From positions 1 through 29,032 of the forward strand of contig CAJTLE010000023.1 in the NCBI GenBank assembly GCA_910577085.1: 29,032 bases of DNA. Reading direction: 5' to 3'. Both the position numbers and the translations under genes were made by a program. Of this stretch, positions 16,564 through 24,792 are shown in pieces. The DNA comes from an uncultured Allobaculum sp. (GTDB taxonomy: Bacteria > Bacillota_I > Bacilli_A > Erysipelotrichales > Erysipelotrichaceae). The notes below the pieces were generated by a model. It did no database searches and was not told the DNA's origin. It worked only from the letters and a program-made list of their open reading frames with translations. Every line of letters begins with the position of its first letter. Position 1 is the stretch's first letter.

Positions 16564-17415
16564 TTATTTGTTTTCCTCGTGTTTTTTCCAGGCTTCAATG
16601 GTGTTTTCCAGAAGCATGCACACAGTCATCGGTCCTACACCCTTAGGAACAGGGGTGATCACCGAAGCAATTGGTTCGACATCGGAAAAGAGCACATCGC
16701 CTTTGAGCTTGCCGTCAACGCGGTTAATGCCCACGTCAATGACGACAGCGCCTGGTTTGACAAAGTCTTTCGTGACATATTCCGGCTTGCCAATGGCCGC
16801 AATCAGAATATCTGCTTCTTTGCAGATGTCAGCCGCATTGGCCGTGCGAGAGTGAATCGTTGTCACAGTGGCGTTTTTCTTCTGGAGAAGCAGACCGACT
16901 GGTTTGCCGACCAGATTGCTGCGGCCCATGACCACAGCCCGTTTGCCGGACAGATCCTCCAGACCGGCTTCTTTTAAGATGGCCATAACGCCTTTTGGTG
17001 TGCACGGCACAAACCCTTCCCGGTCCAGCACCAGCGCACCGGCATTGGCCGGGTGGAGTCCATCGACATCTTTATCGGGTGAAATAGCCAGTAAAGCCGC
17101 TTTTTCATCGAGCCCTGCAGGCAGTGGCAGCTGAACCAGAATGCCGTCCACTTCAGGATTTTCGTTTTCAGCCTGAATGACTTTTTCCAGCTCGGCCTGG
17201 TCAATATCAGCCGGCAGATGAATGGTCCGGTTTTCAATTCCGATTTTCTTGCAGGCATTGGCCTTGGAACGAACATAGGACTGACTGGCCGGATTGTCAC
17301 CAACCAGAATCACAGAAAGACAAGGCAGTCTGTCACCCTGTTCGATTAAGCGGTCGATCTTTTCTTTCATCTGGCCCTGCAGTTTGGCGGCCAGTTCACT
17401 TCCATATAAAATCAT
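16564..17415 (-). CDS. folD: Bifunctional methylene-THF dehydrogenase / methenyl-THF cyclohydrolase FolD
   Basis: This enzyme interconverts 5,10-methylene- and 10-formyl-tetrahydrofolate with NADP in the cytoplasm. The 283 residues fit the family length. Catalytic elements are Tyr47/Lys51 in SYVRSKANACKKIG, DGILVQLPLP near residue 90, PCTPKGVMAILKEAG, and the dinucleotide-binding AVVMGRSNLVGKPVGLLLQ. A C-terminal GDVLFSDVEP and TPVPKGVGPMTVCMLLENT match the family. The start is ATG 17415 behind AGAGGAAG. It sits 62 bases after dtd in an apparent operon ispF-dtd-folD-DUF951. Confidence 0.95.
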   Translation of the reverse strand: MILYGSELAAKLQGQMKEKIDRLIEQGDRLPCLSVILVGDNPASQSYVRSKANACKKIGIENRTIHLPADIDQAELEKVIQAENENPEVDGILVQLPLPAGLDEKAALLAISPDKDVDGLHPANAGALVLDREGFVPCTPKGVMAILKEAGLEDLSGKRAVVMGRSNLVGKPVGLLLQKKNATVTTIHSRTANAADICKEADILIAAIGKPEYVTKDFVKPGAVVIDVGINRVDGKLKGDVLFSDVEPIASVITPVPKGVGPMTVCMLLENTIEAWKKHEENK

Positions 17416-17477
17416 AGGCTTCCTCTTCTTTATCTCATTGCACCCTGCAACCGGTTTTTCTTGCGATGGGCATTCGA

Positions 17478-17927
17478 TCAGAATTTGAGTTCTTTACTGT
17501 CCAGAACAATGGTGATCGGGCCATCGTTGAGCAGGTCGATTTTCATATCGGCCTGAAAGATGCCGGTTTCGGTATGAATCTGCTCTTTGAGAAGAGCATT
17601 GAACTTATCATACAACAGACTTGCCATTTGCGCAGGTGCCGCTTCGCTGAATCCCGGCCGGTTGCCCTTTATGCAGTTGGCATACAGGGTAAACTGCGAA
17701 ATGGAAAGAATGCTTCCTCCCACCTGCTGGACGTTCAGATTCATTTTGTCCTGGTCGTCTGTAAAAATGCGCAGGTTGAGAATTTTATGAACCATCTTTT
17801 CCAGGGTCCTGTCCGTATCATCAGGGGCAAAGCCAACAAACAGACACAGACCATTTTCAATGGCGCCAGTCACATGGCCATCGACCGTGCAGCTGGCATG
17901 GGTGACACGCTGTAATACAACTCTCAT
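17478..17927 (-). CDS. dtd: D-aminoacyl-tRNA deacylase
   Basis: The 149-residue homodimeric enzyme removes D-amino acids (and Gly) mischarged on tRNA. Signatures are MRVVLQRVTHASCTVDG at the start, the SQFTLYANCIKGNRPGFSEA loop, and NDGPITIVLDS near the end, where the family has a cis Gly-Pro active-site motif. An in-frame extension upstream was rejected because AAAGGA precedes ATG 17927 and the protein then begins as in the family. The start overlaps the ispF stop as ATGA, so translation is coupled. Confidence 0.94.
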   Translation of the reverse strand: MRVVLQRVTHASCTVDGHVTGAIENGLCLFVGFAPDDTDRTLEKMVHKILNLRIFTDDQDKMNLNVQQVGGSILSISQFTLYANCIKGNRPGFSEAAPAQMASLLYDKFNALLKEQIHTETGIFQADMKIDLLNDGPITIVLDSKELKF

Positions 17928-18406
17928 GCGGGATCCTTTTCTAACAGGCAGACCGCCATTGCGGCCATTCCTTCCTGGCGGCCGATAAAGCCAAGTTTTT
18001 CGCCACGTGTGGCTTTGACGGAAATCTGATCGAGATCCGTATGGAGGCATTTAGCCAGATTTTCACGGATAGCCGGAATGTAAGGGGCGATTTTTGGCTT
18101 TTCAGCCAGAATGGTCGCATCCACATTGCCGATCGAATAGCCGTTTTCTTTCATCAGCTGATAAATGTGCTCCAGCAGAATCATGGAATTGATTCCTTTA
18201 TAGGCTGGATCCGTATCTGGGAAATGACTGCCAAGATCGCCAAGAGCCAGCGCACCTAAAATGCTTTCGCCAATGGCATGGATCAGAACATCCGCATCCG
18301 AATGACCGACCAGTCCTTTAGAAGAGTCGATCTCTACACCGCCAAGCACCAGCCGGCGTCCTTCTTCAAGGGGATGAATATCGATGGATTGTCCAATTCG
18401 AAACAT
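17924..18406 (-). CDS. ispF: 2-C-methyl-D-erythritol 2,4-cyclodiphosphate synthase IspF
   Basis: This enzyme of the non-mevalonate isoprenoid pathway cyclises CDP-methylerythritol phosphate. The 160 residues fit the trimeric family. Zinc ligands Asp9/His11 (SIDIHPL) and His43 (DADVLIHAI) are visible, with HFPDTDPAYKG and a C-terminal GEKLGFIGRQEGMAAMAV. Here ATRGEKLGF replaces the more common ATTTEKLGF. The ribosome site is AAAGGAAG before ATG 18406. A terminator lies only about 20 bases upstream of that site. Confidence 0.95.
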   Translation of the reverse strand: MFRIGQSIDIHPLEEGRRLVLGGVEIDSSKGLVGHSDADVLIHAIGESILGALALGDLGSHFPDTDPAYKGINSMILLEHIYQLMKENGYSIGNVDATILAEKPKIAPYIPAIRENLAKCLHTDLDQISVKATRGEKLGFIGRQEGMAAMAVCLLEKDPA

Positions 18407-18426
18407 ACAGAGGCTTCCTTTCTATG

Positions 18427-18454
18427 AAAAAAGACCAGAGAAAATTCCCTGGTC
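18427..18454 (-). terminator. Intrinsic terminator of the P60 transcript, lying in the ispF leader
   Basis: Minus strand: GACCAGGGAA ... TTCTCTGGTC and then TTTTTT. It follows the hydrolase gene by about 155 bases but ends only 21 bases before the ispF start. Transcription of ispF must therefore either initiate upstream and read through it, or start after it. Confidence 0.75.
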
Positions 18455-18505
18455 GATATGGTTTCTATATAAATTCAAGGTAAATTCAGACAGGGAACCG
18501 CCTTT

Positions 18506-18535
18506 ATTCTAGCCAATTCCCGATTGGAATGAAAA
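18506..18535 (-). promoter_or_regulatory. Candidate promoter for ispF upstream of the leader terminator
   Basis: Minus strand: -35 TTTTCA (18535-18530), 18-base spacer, -10 TAGAAT (18511-18506). The -10 has 4 or 5 matches to consensus. If it is used, ispF mRNA would carry the hairpin at 18427-18454 as an attenuator. This is a weak prediction. Confidence 0.35.
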
Positions 18536-18609
18536 TTTCGAGGCCTGTAGCCAGAATGCGCGCAGACCCGCTTTTTGCCTGGGCTTTTGTCTGAAAGATT
18601 TGCCTGGTT

Positions 18610-19947
18610 TTAACGTTCTACCTGAATATAGGTGTAATCGGTGCAGCCTGGAACTTCAACACTGGCGACAACCGTCTGGGAAACACCATCCGTAATGTAG
18701 TTGCCATGAACAGCCTGGCCATCACCGATATAAACGGCAATGTGGTCAAGTCCATCCCCACCCTGGTTGTAGTAAACCAGGTTTCCGGCCTGTGGATTAT
18801 CCGTGGCATAGCCATACATGGCTTCATATTCACGCGGCCATAAGCTGGCGGCATCCTGGACACCGGCATTGGCCAGGGCAGCCTGAACCACTTCGGTGCA
18901 CTGCCAGCCATCAGTGACGCCAACCAGTTTCAAGGCTTCATCGGCAATCCGGGCATTAAGCTCAGAATACTGGTCGCTTGGCACTTCAACGATCGGAACA
19001 TCGGCCGGATCTTCTACTGGATCGACTGGCGCGGGCTCAACTGGGGTTTCCACGGGCTGTTCAGGAGCCGGGATTTCATCGGGTACGACTGGATCTGCTG
19101 GAGCAGGTTCTACTGGCTGAACAGGTTCTGGTTCTGTTGGCTGAACAGGTTCTGGTTCTGTTGGCTGGACTGGCGCTGGTTCTGGTGTCTCAGCAGTTGG
19201 ATCTTCGGCCGTTTCATAGGTTGGCGCTTCCTCGAGCACCGGAATTTCAGCCACTGGATCCGGAGAAATTTCAGCAGTTGGGCCATCGCCGCCATCCGCT
19301 ACCACTTCTTCAGGCGCAATCTGATCTACAGCCGCTTCAACAGGGGCCTCTTCTTCAACCACTGGTAAAGCGGGTTCTGGCTGGATCGCTTCCGGCTGGA
19401 TTTCTGGCTGCTCAACTTCTGGCTGGACGACTTCTTCCTGAATGACTGGCTGAGCTTCCATTTCAACGGGAGCCTGTTCAACCATCTCCGTCACTGGTGC
19501 CTGCTCAACAACACTGGCAGCTGGTGTAACTGGTACTTCTTCTAAGACATCGGCTGCTGGCGCTTCTTGCTCGGGTGCGATATAGACCTGGACTTCTGGC
19601 TGCAAAGAATCAGCCGGCTGTTCATTTTCGAAAGCAGCCTGGTCTGGAGCAGCTTCTGGTTCGGTCGGTAAATCCGATTCAACAACATTCAGTTCTTCTG
19701 ACTGTTCTGGAATCGAATTGGTATCGGAAAGAGTGAGAGCTTCTGGAACAGAAGATTCTGTCTGTCCTTCGATGTAGTAGGAATCGCTGACTTCCTTCGC
19801 CAGCTTTTCGTCCTGGTTTTCCTGGGCGAGAGCGACTGGAGAGTTCAGGGCAGAGAACATTGTATGGACAGAGTAACCGGCAGCAAGGGCAGAAGCGACG
19901 GTCAGAGCGGCAGCTAATTTATTTCCATCTTTTTCTAAGAATTTCAT
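18610..19947 (-). CDS. Secreted NlpC/P60-like cell-wall hydrolase with long acidic Pro/Glu/Val spacer
   Basis: The 445-residue protein starts with a signal peptide (hydrophobic residues 11-33, likely cut after SPVALA, residue 41). Residues about 45-335 are a low-complexity spacer rich in Pro, Glu, Val and Ala, with short tandem repeats such as PVQPTEPEPVQPTEPEP. The C-terminal domain (about 335-445) looks like NlpC/P60: catalytic Cys350 in DGWQCTEVV, His402 in GLDHIAVYIG, and a third polar residue probably His414 in AVHGNY. It would cut peptidoglycan stem peptides outside the cell. The spacer probably threads through or binds the wall; no sortase motif or known wall-binding repeat is seen. 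The ribosome site (GAGGTG) is weak. A long non-coding region lies upstream. The spacer's acidity is unusual. Confidence 0.82.
   Translation of the reverse strand: MKFLEKDGNKLAAALTVASALAAGYSVHTMFSALNSPVALAQENQDEKLAKEVSDSYYIEGQTESSVPEALTLSDTNSIPEQSEELNVVESDLPTEPEAAPDQAAFENEQPADSLQPEVQVYIAPEQEAPAADVLEEVPVTPAASVVEQAPVTEMVEQAPVEMEAQPVIQEEVVQPEVEQPEIQPEAIQPEPALPVVEEEAPVEAAVDQIAPEEVVADGGDGPTAEISPDPVAEIPVLEEAPTYETAEDPTAETPEPAPVQPTEPEPVQPTEPEPVQPVEPAPADPVVPDEIPAPEQPVETPVEPAPVDPVEDPADVPIVEVPSDQYSELNARIADEALKLVGVTDGWQCTEVVQAALANAGVQDAASLWPREYEAMYGYATDNPQAGNLVYYNQGGDGLDHIAVYIGDGQAVHGNYITDGVSQTVVASVEVPGCTDYTYIQVER
19117..19164. repeat. 24-base tandem repeat within the hydrolase gene spacer
   Basis: CTGAACAGGTTCTGGTTCTG followed by TTGG occurs twice in tandem (19117-19140 and 19141-19164), with degenerate copies on either side. 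It encodes the PVQPTEPE repeat and is a likely site of slippage or length variation. Confidence 0.8.
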
Positions 19948-20874
19948 GTGACACCTCGTTTTCTGAACAAATTCAGAACAATCCCTAAAGATTACACCGG
20001 ATAAGCTTGTGTTTTTTAGAAGCGGATTAATGGAAGCAGCGCGGCGTGAAAGGGATTACCACAACCGGTCCGCTTTACATTTAGAATTTGTCACTTAATA
20101 AGTTACACCGAGAAAAGGTGCTATGACAACCACACACAGGTAAAAACATGAGTCTCACACATTTACTTTGTCGCACTTTTTATGCACAATTGAATGATTC
20201 GATCAACTTTTACGCATATTTTAACTTTTTCGACAAAAATAGAACTCGTAAGGGAATATAGATTGCATTTCTGTCATGAGAGTTTATAAAACATGCTCAA
20301 AAATTGTCCGGTTTTTGACCATTTTGAAATAAAGAAAAGATAAGCATGTCCATCATCCATATAAAGTTTGGATAAACGAACAAAAAGAGGACAATTTTTC
20401 CATTCATTTTGACGCATAATGATCAGAAACTTCCGGAAAAATGATGGAAAAGCACAGAGTGTGGGAGTGAATTTCGACCGGACTTAAGGCTGTTCCTTCT
20501 TTTAAAAGCCTGTTCACAGCTCTTTTATCCCTTTGCTTTCACATATTGTGTGCCTGTTCCCAGTATGGTCAGATCGGTTGGGAAATCGCGCTGCTCTGGC
20601 TAAACTAAGGTGTTTTTCAATCTGAAAGAAAGCAGAAGCAAAGTCGAGCGATTTTCTTAAGAATTCTGGTGGTGTCAGCTTTTGGACAGCTCAAAAATCT
20701 GAAGAAATTCGAACGGCCATTTTTCATTCCTTCTTCCCTTTTTCTTCCCCTTTTCCAGCTCTTCCCCGCTCTTTTTCTCCAGTGACTGTGGCTTAGAACC
20801 GGACAATCCCGATTCAATCCTGAAAAGATCGGCCGCAAAGAGATCAGAAAAAATGAGTGCAGGGTTGGGCAAAA
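19948..20874. other. Long non-coding region upstream of the P60 gene
   Basis: About 930 bases hold no gene that I can support. Within the first 200 bases upstream of the hydrolase, the minus strand has a perfect TTCTGAA/TTCAGAA hairpin just before the ribosome site, and possible long-range pairs AAGCGGA/TCCGCTT and AATCCCT/AGGGATT. Farther out there is an 11-base inverted repeat AAAAATTGTCC (20299-20309) / GGACAATTTTT (20389-20399), plus ACATGCT/AGCATGT inside it. No known riboswitch consensus could be matched by eye. Confidence 0.4.
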
Positions 20875-20918
20875 GAAAAAACGAATGCCCTCCATTCTTG
20901 AATGGATCCAGGCATTCG
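20875..20918 (-). terminator. Intrinsic terminator after the 128-residue protein gene
   Basis: Minus strand: CGAATGCC arms (20882-20918) enclose a second hairpin TCCATT/AATGGA, and a T run follows. It lies about 70 bases downstream of the stop at 20987. Confidence 0.85.
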
Positions 20919-20986
20919 CAGCAAGATTTAATTTACATCTGATTGAAGAAGAGAATGAAGAAGAGAATAAATCGTAAAAACTACAT

Positions 20987-21373
20987 CTATTCAAAAATCA
21001 GCGGACGCCTTTTGCCTTTCCGCTTTAACGTACTGATGATGCGGCTGACTTCTTCATTGACGTCATCACCCGTATACCCGCAGGTGACAACCGTCTTTTT
21101 CAGATATTCGCGTAGTCCAGTCTGCGGAAGAAGAAAATTGACCATCAGATCTGCCTGTGGATCGCGAAGCTGACTGTTTTCCACATCCTTATCCAGCAGA
21201 ACGGTGTATCCGCCAATGACGAAACGATCCATCACACCCTGACCTTCAGGCAGGGAGTTCTGGTAAACTTCGTTTGCGAATGCGCGGACTTTCGAGTACA
21301 TCCAGTCTTCGTGATAGGTAGACGTCATTCGGATAATCATTTTGATAAATTCATCTTTCGTTAAATTAATCAT
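20987..21373 (-). CDS. Unrecognised 128-residue cytoplasmic protein
   Basis: I do not recognise this protein. It starts MINLTKDEFIKMIIRMTST, has no signal peptide or membrane helix, is predominantly helical in character, and ends with a strongly basic stretch (STLKRKGKRRPLIFE). A central part (DRFVIGGYTVLLDKDVEN) looks like a small beta element. Translation is well supported: AAAGGAGGG lies 8-9 bases before ATG 21373. A second in-frame ATG at 21379 is too close to that site, and the longer frame to 21406 is not needed. It has its own terminator and a 530-base upstream region, so it is probably monocistronic. The basic tail could favour nucleic-acid or ribosome contact, but that is speculation. 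Confidence 0.7.
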   Translation of the reverse strand: MINLTKDEFIKMIIRMTSTYHEDWMYSKVRAFANEVYQNSLPEGQGVMDRFVIGGYTVLLDKDVENSQLRDPQADLMVNFLLPQTGLREYLKKTVVTCGYTGDDVNEEVSRIISTLKRKGKRRPLIFE

Positions 21374-21904
21374 CGTCATTCCCTCCTTTTCCCCGTCATG
21401 AACCACTTTTCTATAACTCCGGCAGCCTTTTGACTGTATACCCTGCTTTTACAAAATTAACAGCCTGCATAAGCAGATAATTATCAACGTACAAAGAAAA
21501 AGCCGTAGAGGATGTTAAGATGACCTATTCATCCATTTGCTTTCAGAAGCGCGCAGCAAAACGATCTTTCCGAAATTTCGAATTAATTATTCGGATTTGA
21601 ATAATATTATGGTTGTTTTTAAATCCAAATCGGGCTTTTCTGTCGAAATCAATCGTTTTGCTTCGTTAAGATAATTTTACATCGTTCGCCTGCCGTTTAA
21701 AGATTCTATCCAGTATTTTTTGCATTTCAGTCTAAACTTTCCATAAAGTCCACCAAAAATTGGTTCTGATCAACAATTTCATTCTTTTTATGACCTTTAT
21801 AGTTTTTCTTATTTATGCAATTTGTATTTAGTTACAGTATATTTCCTTATTTTTGTTTATTCATTAAAGACAGGATCTGACCCTTATATTCCTGAAAAGC
21901 ATAG
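21374..21904. other. AT-rich intergenic region, no gene seen
   Basis: About 530 bases between the 128-residue protein gene and the tpiA terminator. There are weak partial inverted repeats (for example CCGAA/TTCGG around 21570-21600) and AT-rich tracts. No RNA gene, supported promoter or coding region was identified. Confidence 0.4.
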
Positions 21905-21933
21905 AAAAAGGCCGCCTGTAGATAGACGACCTT
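21905..21933 (-). terminator. Intrinsic terminator after tpiA
   Basis: Minus strand: GGTCGTC / GGCGGCC pair with G-U wobbles around a TATCTACA loop, followed by TTTTT. It is about 20 bases past the tpiA stop. Confidence 0.8.
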
Positions 21934-21953
21934 TCACTGACTGGAGTGTCAGC

Positions 21954-22700
21954 TTATTTTGTTTTTTCGATGATTTCGATGAAGGAATCTGGTTTTAAGG
22001 AAGCGCCGCCGATTAAAGCGCCATCGATGTCAGGCTGAGCCATGTATTCAACGATGTTTCCAGGTTTAACCGATCCACCATACTGAATGCGTACTTTTTC
22101 AGCAGCATCTTCGCCAGCGATGTCTTTAACAACGTCACGAACGAGTTTGCAGCAGTTTTCAGCGATTTCTACGGATGCAGATTTACCTGTACCGATTGCC
22201 CAGATTGGTTCGTAAGCAAGAACGATGTTTGCGTATTCTTCTGGAGCGATGTCAGCTAAAGAGCCTTTGAGTTCTTCTGTGATGACGTCTTTTGTTTTGC
22301 CGTTGTCATATTCTTCTTCGGTTTCGCCGATGCAAAGAATTGGAGTGATGCCGGCAGCCAGCAGTTTTTTCGCTTTTTTGTTTACTGTTTCGTTTGTGTC
22401 ACCAAACATCTGGCGTCTTTCGGAGTGACCGATGATGCAGTATTTAACGCCAAGTTCTTCGAGCATAGGAACAGAAACTTCGCCTGTGAAAGCGCCGCTG
22501 TCTTCGAAGTGTACGTTTTCAGCAGCAACGATCAGGTTTTTCGCTTCGTCTAAAGCAGTTTTCAGATCTGTAAAAGGAACGCCGACACCGTATAAGCCTT
22601 TGTCGCTGACAGCTTTAGGGTCAACTTCTTCAAAGAATGCCTTTGTTTCGGCATTGTTTTTGTTCATTTTCCAGTTTCCGACAATAATCTGGTCTCTCAT
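21954..22700 (-). CDS. tpiA: Triose-phosphate isomerase
   Basis: The 248-residue TIM-barrel enzyme interconverts dihydroxyacetone phosphate and glyceraldehyde 3-phosphate. Motifs are IIVGNWKMN (Lys11), the loop IIGHSERRQMFGDTNE (catalytic His92), AYEPIWAIGTGKSA (catalytic Glu164), and the phosphate-binding IQYGGSVKP and LIGGASL segments. A longer frame runs upstream to 22919, but the family start is at ATG 22700 with AAGAGGA before it, and the upstream part lacks protein character. The pgk gene lies 303 bases upstream on the same strand with two stable hairpins between, so a pgk-tpiA transcript with internal processing is plausible. Confidence 0.96.
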   Translation of the reverse strand: MRDQIIVGNWKMNKNNAETKAFFEEVDPKAVSDKGLYGVGVPFTDLKTALDEAKNLIVAAENVHFEDSGAFTGEVSVPMLEELGVKYCIIGHSERRQMFGDTNETVNKKAKKLLAAGITPILCIGETEEEYDNGKTKDVITEELKGSLADIAPEEYANIVLAYEPIWAIGTGKSASVEIAENCCKLVRDVVKDIAGEDAAEKVRIQYGGSVKPGNIVEYMAQPDIDGALIGGASLKPDSFIEIIEKTK

Positions 22701-22817
22701 GGTTATATCCTCTTCTCTATGAATGATGATGCCTGTTTCAGCAGCCCGGCGGCAGTTTGTTGATCGGGCCAGACGAAACTGCATGGGCTGTGCTTGGAAA
22801 ACAGGAAGAATCAACCT

Positions 22818-22845
22818 GCCAGAATCAGGAGTCATCCTGTCTGGC
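22818..22845 (-). other. Stem-loop in the pgk-tpiA spacer (hairpin B)
   Basis: GCCAGA / TCTGGC outer arms enclose CAGGA/TCCTG. There is no following T run, so it is probably not a terminator. It may be an mRNA stability or processing element. It lies about 120 bases upstream of tpiA. Confidence 0.45.
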
Positions 22846-22875
22846 AAATCGAGCAGTGAATGATACAGAAAATTG

Positions 22876-22910
22876 AGTCTGCCTTCCAGTAAGCGGAAAG
22901 AAGGCAGACT
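22876..22910 (-). other. Stem-loop in the pgk-tpiA spacer (hairpin A)
   Basis: The perfect 10-base arms AGTCTGCCTT (22876-22885) and AAGGCAGACT (22901-22910) are followed on the minus strand by CAATTTTCTG rather than a clean T run. It could be a weak terminator or a processing/stability structure for pgk mRNA. Confidence 0.5.
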
Positions 22911-23003
22911 GTAGAGCAATGATTTTTAAGCCTTTTCCTCTTTAAGCGGATCAGAGTTCAGGCTGTATAGGTATTCGCCAGTCTGAATTTCAGGCAGTCG
23001 TTT

Positions 23004-24185
23004 TTACTGTTCAGAAATGATTGCGATACCTGGCAGAGTTTTGCCTTCCATGTATTCAAGGGAAGCGCCGCCGCCAGTGGAGATGTGGCTGAATTTGTCT
23101 TCGAATCCAAGCTGGATTGCAGCTGCAGCAGAGTCGCCGCCGCCGATTACTGTTGTTGCATCAGGCAGTTCGGAGATTGCTTCGCAGATTTCCAGAGTAC
23201 CTTTAGCGAAGTTAGGCATTTCGAATACACCCATCGGGCCGTTCCAGACTACAGTCTTAGCACCCTGCAGAGTATCTTTGAACAGTTCGATGGATTTTGG
23301 TCCGATATCGAGGCCCATCCAGCCATCAGGAATGTTGCCTTCAACTACCATTGTGTTGGCATCATTTGCGAATTTGTCAGCAGCAACTGTGTCGACTGGC
23401 AGAACCAGTTTGTCTTTGCCTTTTTCCATGATGGTTTTAGCAAGGTCAATTTTGTCTTCTTCGAGCAGGGAGCTTCCTACGTTGTAGCCGCGTGCTTTGT
23501 CGAATGTGTAAGCCATACCGCCGCCAACGATCACTTTGTCAGCTTTGTCGAGCATGTTTTCGATAACGCCGATCTTGTCGGATACTTTAGCACCGCCAAG
23601 GATGGCAACGAATGGATGAACAGGTTCATCAACAGCTTTACCCAGCATGTTTACTTCTTTTTCAACCAGGAAACCAAGAGCGTTGTCTGGTAAGTTGCTT
23701 GGGATACCAACTGTGGAAGCATGAGCACGGTGTACAGAACCGAATGCGTCTTCTACGAACATGTCAGCAAGACCTGCCCAGTATTTACCGAGTTCAGGAT
23801 CGTTTTTGGATTCGCCTTTTTCGTAGCGAGTGTTCTGCATTAACAGAATTTCGCCTGGTTTCAGAGCGTCAACCATAGCTTCAAGTTCAGCGCCGCGAGT
23901 TTCAGGGCAGAATTTTACAGTGACTTCAGGGAGCAGTTCCTGGAGACGTGGAGCAACGATGCCCAGATCGTTTTTGGCTTTATCTTCTTCAGTCTTAACT
24001 TTTCCAAGGTGGGACATCAGGATGACTTTGGCGCCATTGTCTGTCAGATATTTCAGAGTTGGGACAGCAGCTTTCACACGATTGTCGTTTGTAATTTCGC
24101 TGCCTTTGTGGGGTACGTTCAGATCAGCACGAACAATGACTTTTTTGCCATTCACGTCCAGATCTTTGACAGTTTTCTTAGCCAT
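23004..24185 (-). CDS. pgk: Phosphoglycerate kinase
   Basis: The 393-residue two-domain kinase transfers phosphate from 1,3-bisphosphoglycerate to ADP. Signatures are [13 protein letters not shown] (residues 16-28), [18 protein letters not shown] [12 protein letters not shown], and the C-domain [18 protein letters not shown] and a terminal [12 protein letters not shown] with [10 protein letters not shown]. The length is normal. ATG 24185 follows AGGAGGAAA. A promoter candidate lies about 50 bases upstream. The gene is first in a probable pgk-tpiA unit; no gapA is nearby. Confidence 0.96.
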   Translation of the reverse strand: MAKKTVKDLDVNGKKVIVRADLNVPHKGSEITNDNRVKAAVPTLKYLTDNGAKVILMSHLGKVKTEEDKAKNDLGIVAPRLQELLPEVTVKFCPETRGAELEAMVDALKPGEILLMQNTRYEKGESKNDPELGKYWAGLADMFVEDAFGSVHRAHASTVGIPSNLPDNALGFLVEKEVNMLGKAVDEPVHPFVAILGGAKVSDKIGVIENMLDKADKVIVGGGMAYTFDKARGYNVGSSLLEEDKIDLAKTIMEKGKDKLVLPVDTVAADKFANDANTMVVEGNIPDGWMGLDIGPKSIELFKDTLQGAKTVVWNGPMGVFEMPNFAKGTLEICEAISELPDATTVIGGGDSAAAAIQLGFEDKFSHISTGGGASLEYMEGKTLPGIAIISEQ

Positions 24186-24232
24186 AGATGCTATTTCCTC
24201 CTAAATGTGCATTTGCACTCTACATACTCAAA

Positions 24233-24263
24233 AGTATATCACCCCCTAAACTGTTTGTGGCAA
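24233..24263 (-). promoter_or_regulatory. Candidate extended -10 promoter of pgk
   Basis: Minus strand: TGATATACT (extended -10, TATACT at 24238-24233) with TTGCCA 19 bases upstream (24263-24258). The spacing is slightly long but is compensated by the TG extension. The pgk start lies about 45 bases downstream. Confidence 0.45.
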
Positions 24264-24732
24264 AGTCTCAAAACCCACTCCCCGCACTTTTTTGCATTTG
24301 TCCTGTTTTTCACAATATCCGCTCTTTTTTGGATTGAATCCTTCCCATTCTGCCTTTATGTGAAAGTCTTCACGGATCACCTTTGACTTTTCTGAACATC
24401 TATGAAAAATAATCGGCGTTTTCTTTGATGCGCTTTCAAAACCGGTTTGTCGAACTCTTAGCCAGACTCAGTGAAAACGAATCATGAATCTTTCCCATAT
24501 TAGCTGATCTGATTCAATCTGAATTTGGGAATCGTTTCTGGATGGATTGGTTAAAAGGAACAGATAAAGCAATCGAACTTTCTCGTTTCAGATTCACATT
24601 CCGTACAAAGCTGGATATTCTAAGTTCCCTTTTCGCTCAGTCTTTTTTCTGATTCATCCAGTTGATTCCATTCGTCTGGTTTCATCCATCTGATTTTGTC
24701 CATCCTCTTACCGCTCGATCAACCCGGCCCAC
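24264..24732. other. Intergenic region between pgk and the beta-helix protein gene
   Basis: About 470 bases, AT-rich, with several short pyrimidine runs. No gene, RNA or strong repeat was seen beyond the pgk promoter and the terminator at its left end. Confidence 0.4.
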
Positions 24733-24762
24733 AAAAAAATCCGGAAGCTGGGTCCGGATTTT
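24733..24762 (-). terminator. Intrinsic terminator after the beta-helix protein gene
   Basis: Minus strand: AAAATCCGGA, loop CCCAGCT, TCCGGATTTT and a T run. It is about 30 bases past the stop codon at 24793. Confidence 0.85.
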
Positions 24763-24792
24763 GAAAACGATGAATGTTTCTGATTTTAATGC

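Noticed and set aside
19948..20090. Possible c-di-AMP (ydaO/yuaA) riboswitch in the hydrolase leader
   Set aside because: A CCGCTT string is present, but the expected GGGGGAACC and CCGTCAGCTAACC elements are missing and the distance to the start codon is too short.
20617..20994. 125-residue minus-strand frame
   Set aside because: It runs through a clear intrinsic terminator and lacks a ribosome site; it is probably a chance frame.
22701..22919. N-terminal extension of TpiA
   Set aside because: The family start and ribosome site are at 22700; the upstream part holds two hairpins and has no protein-like character.
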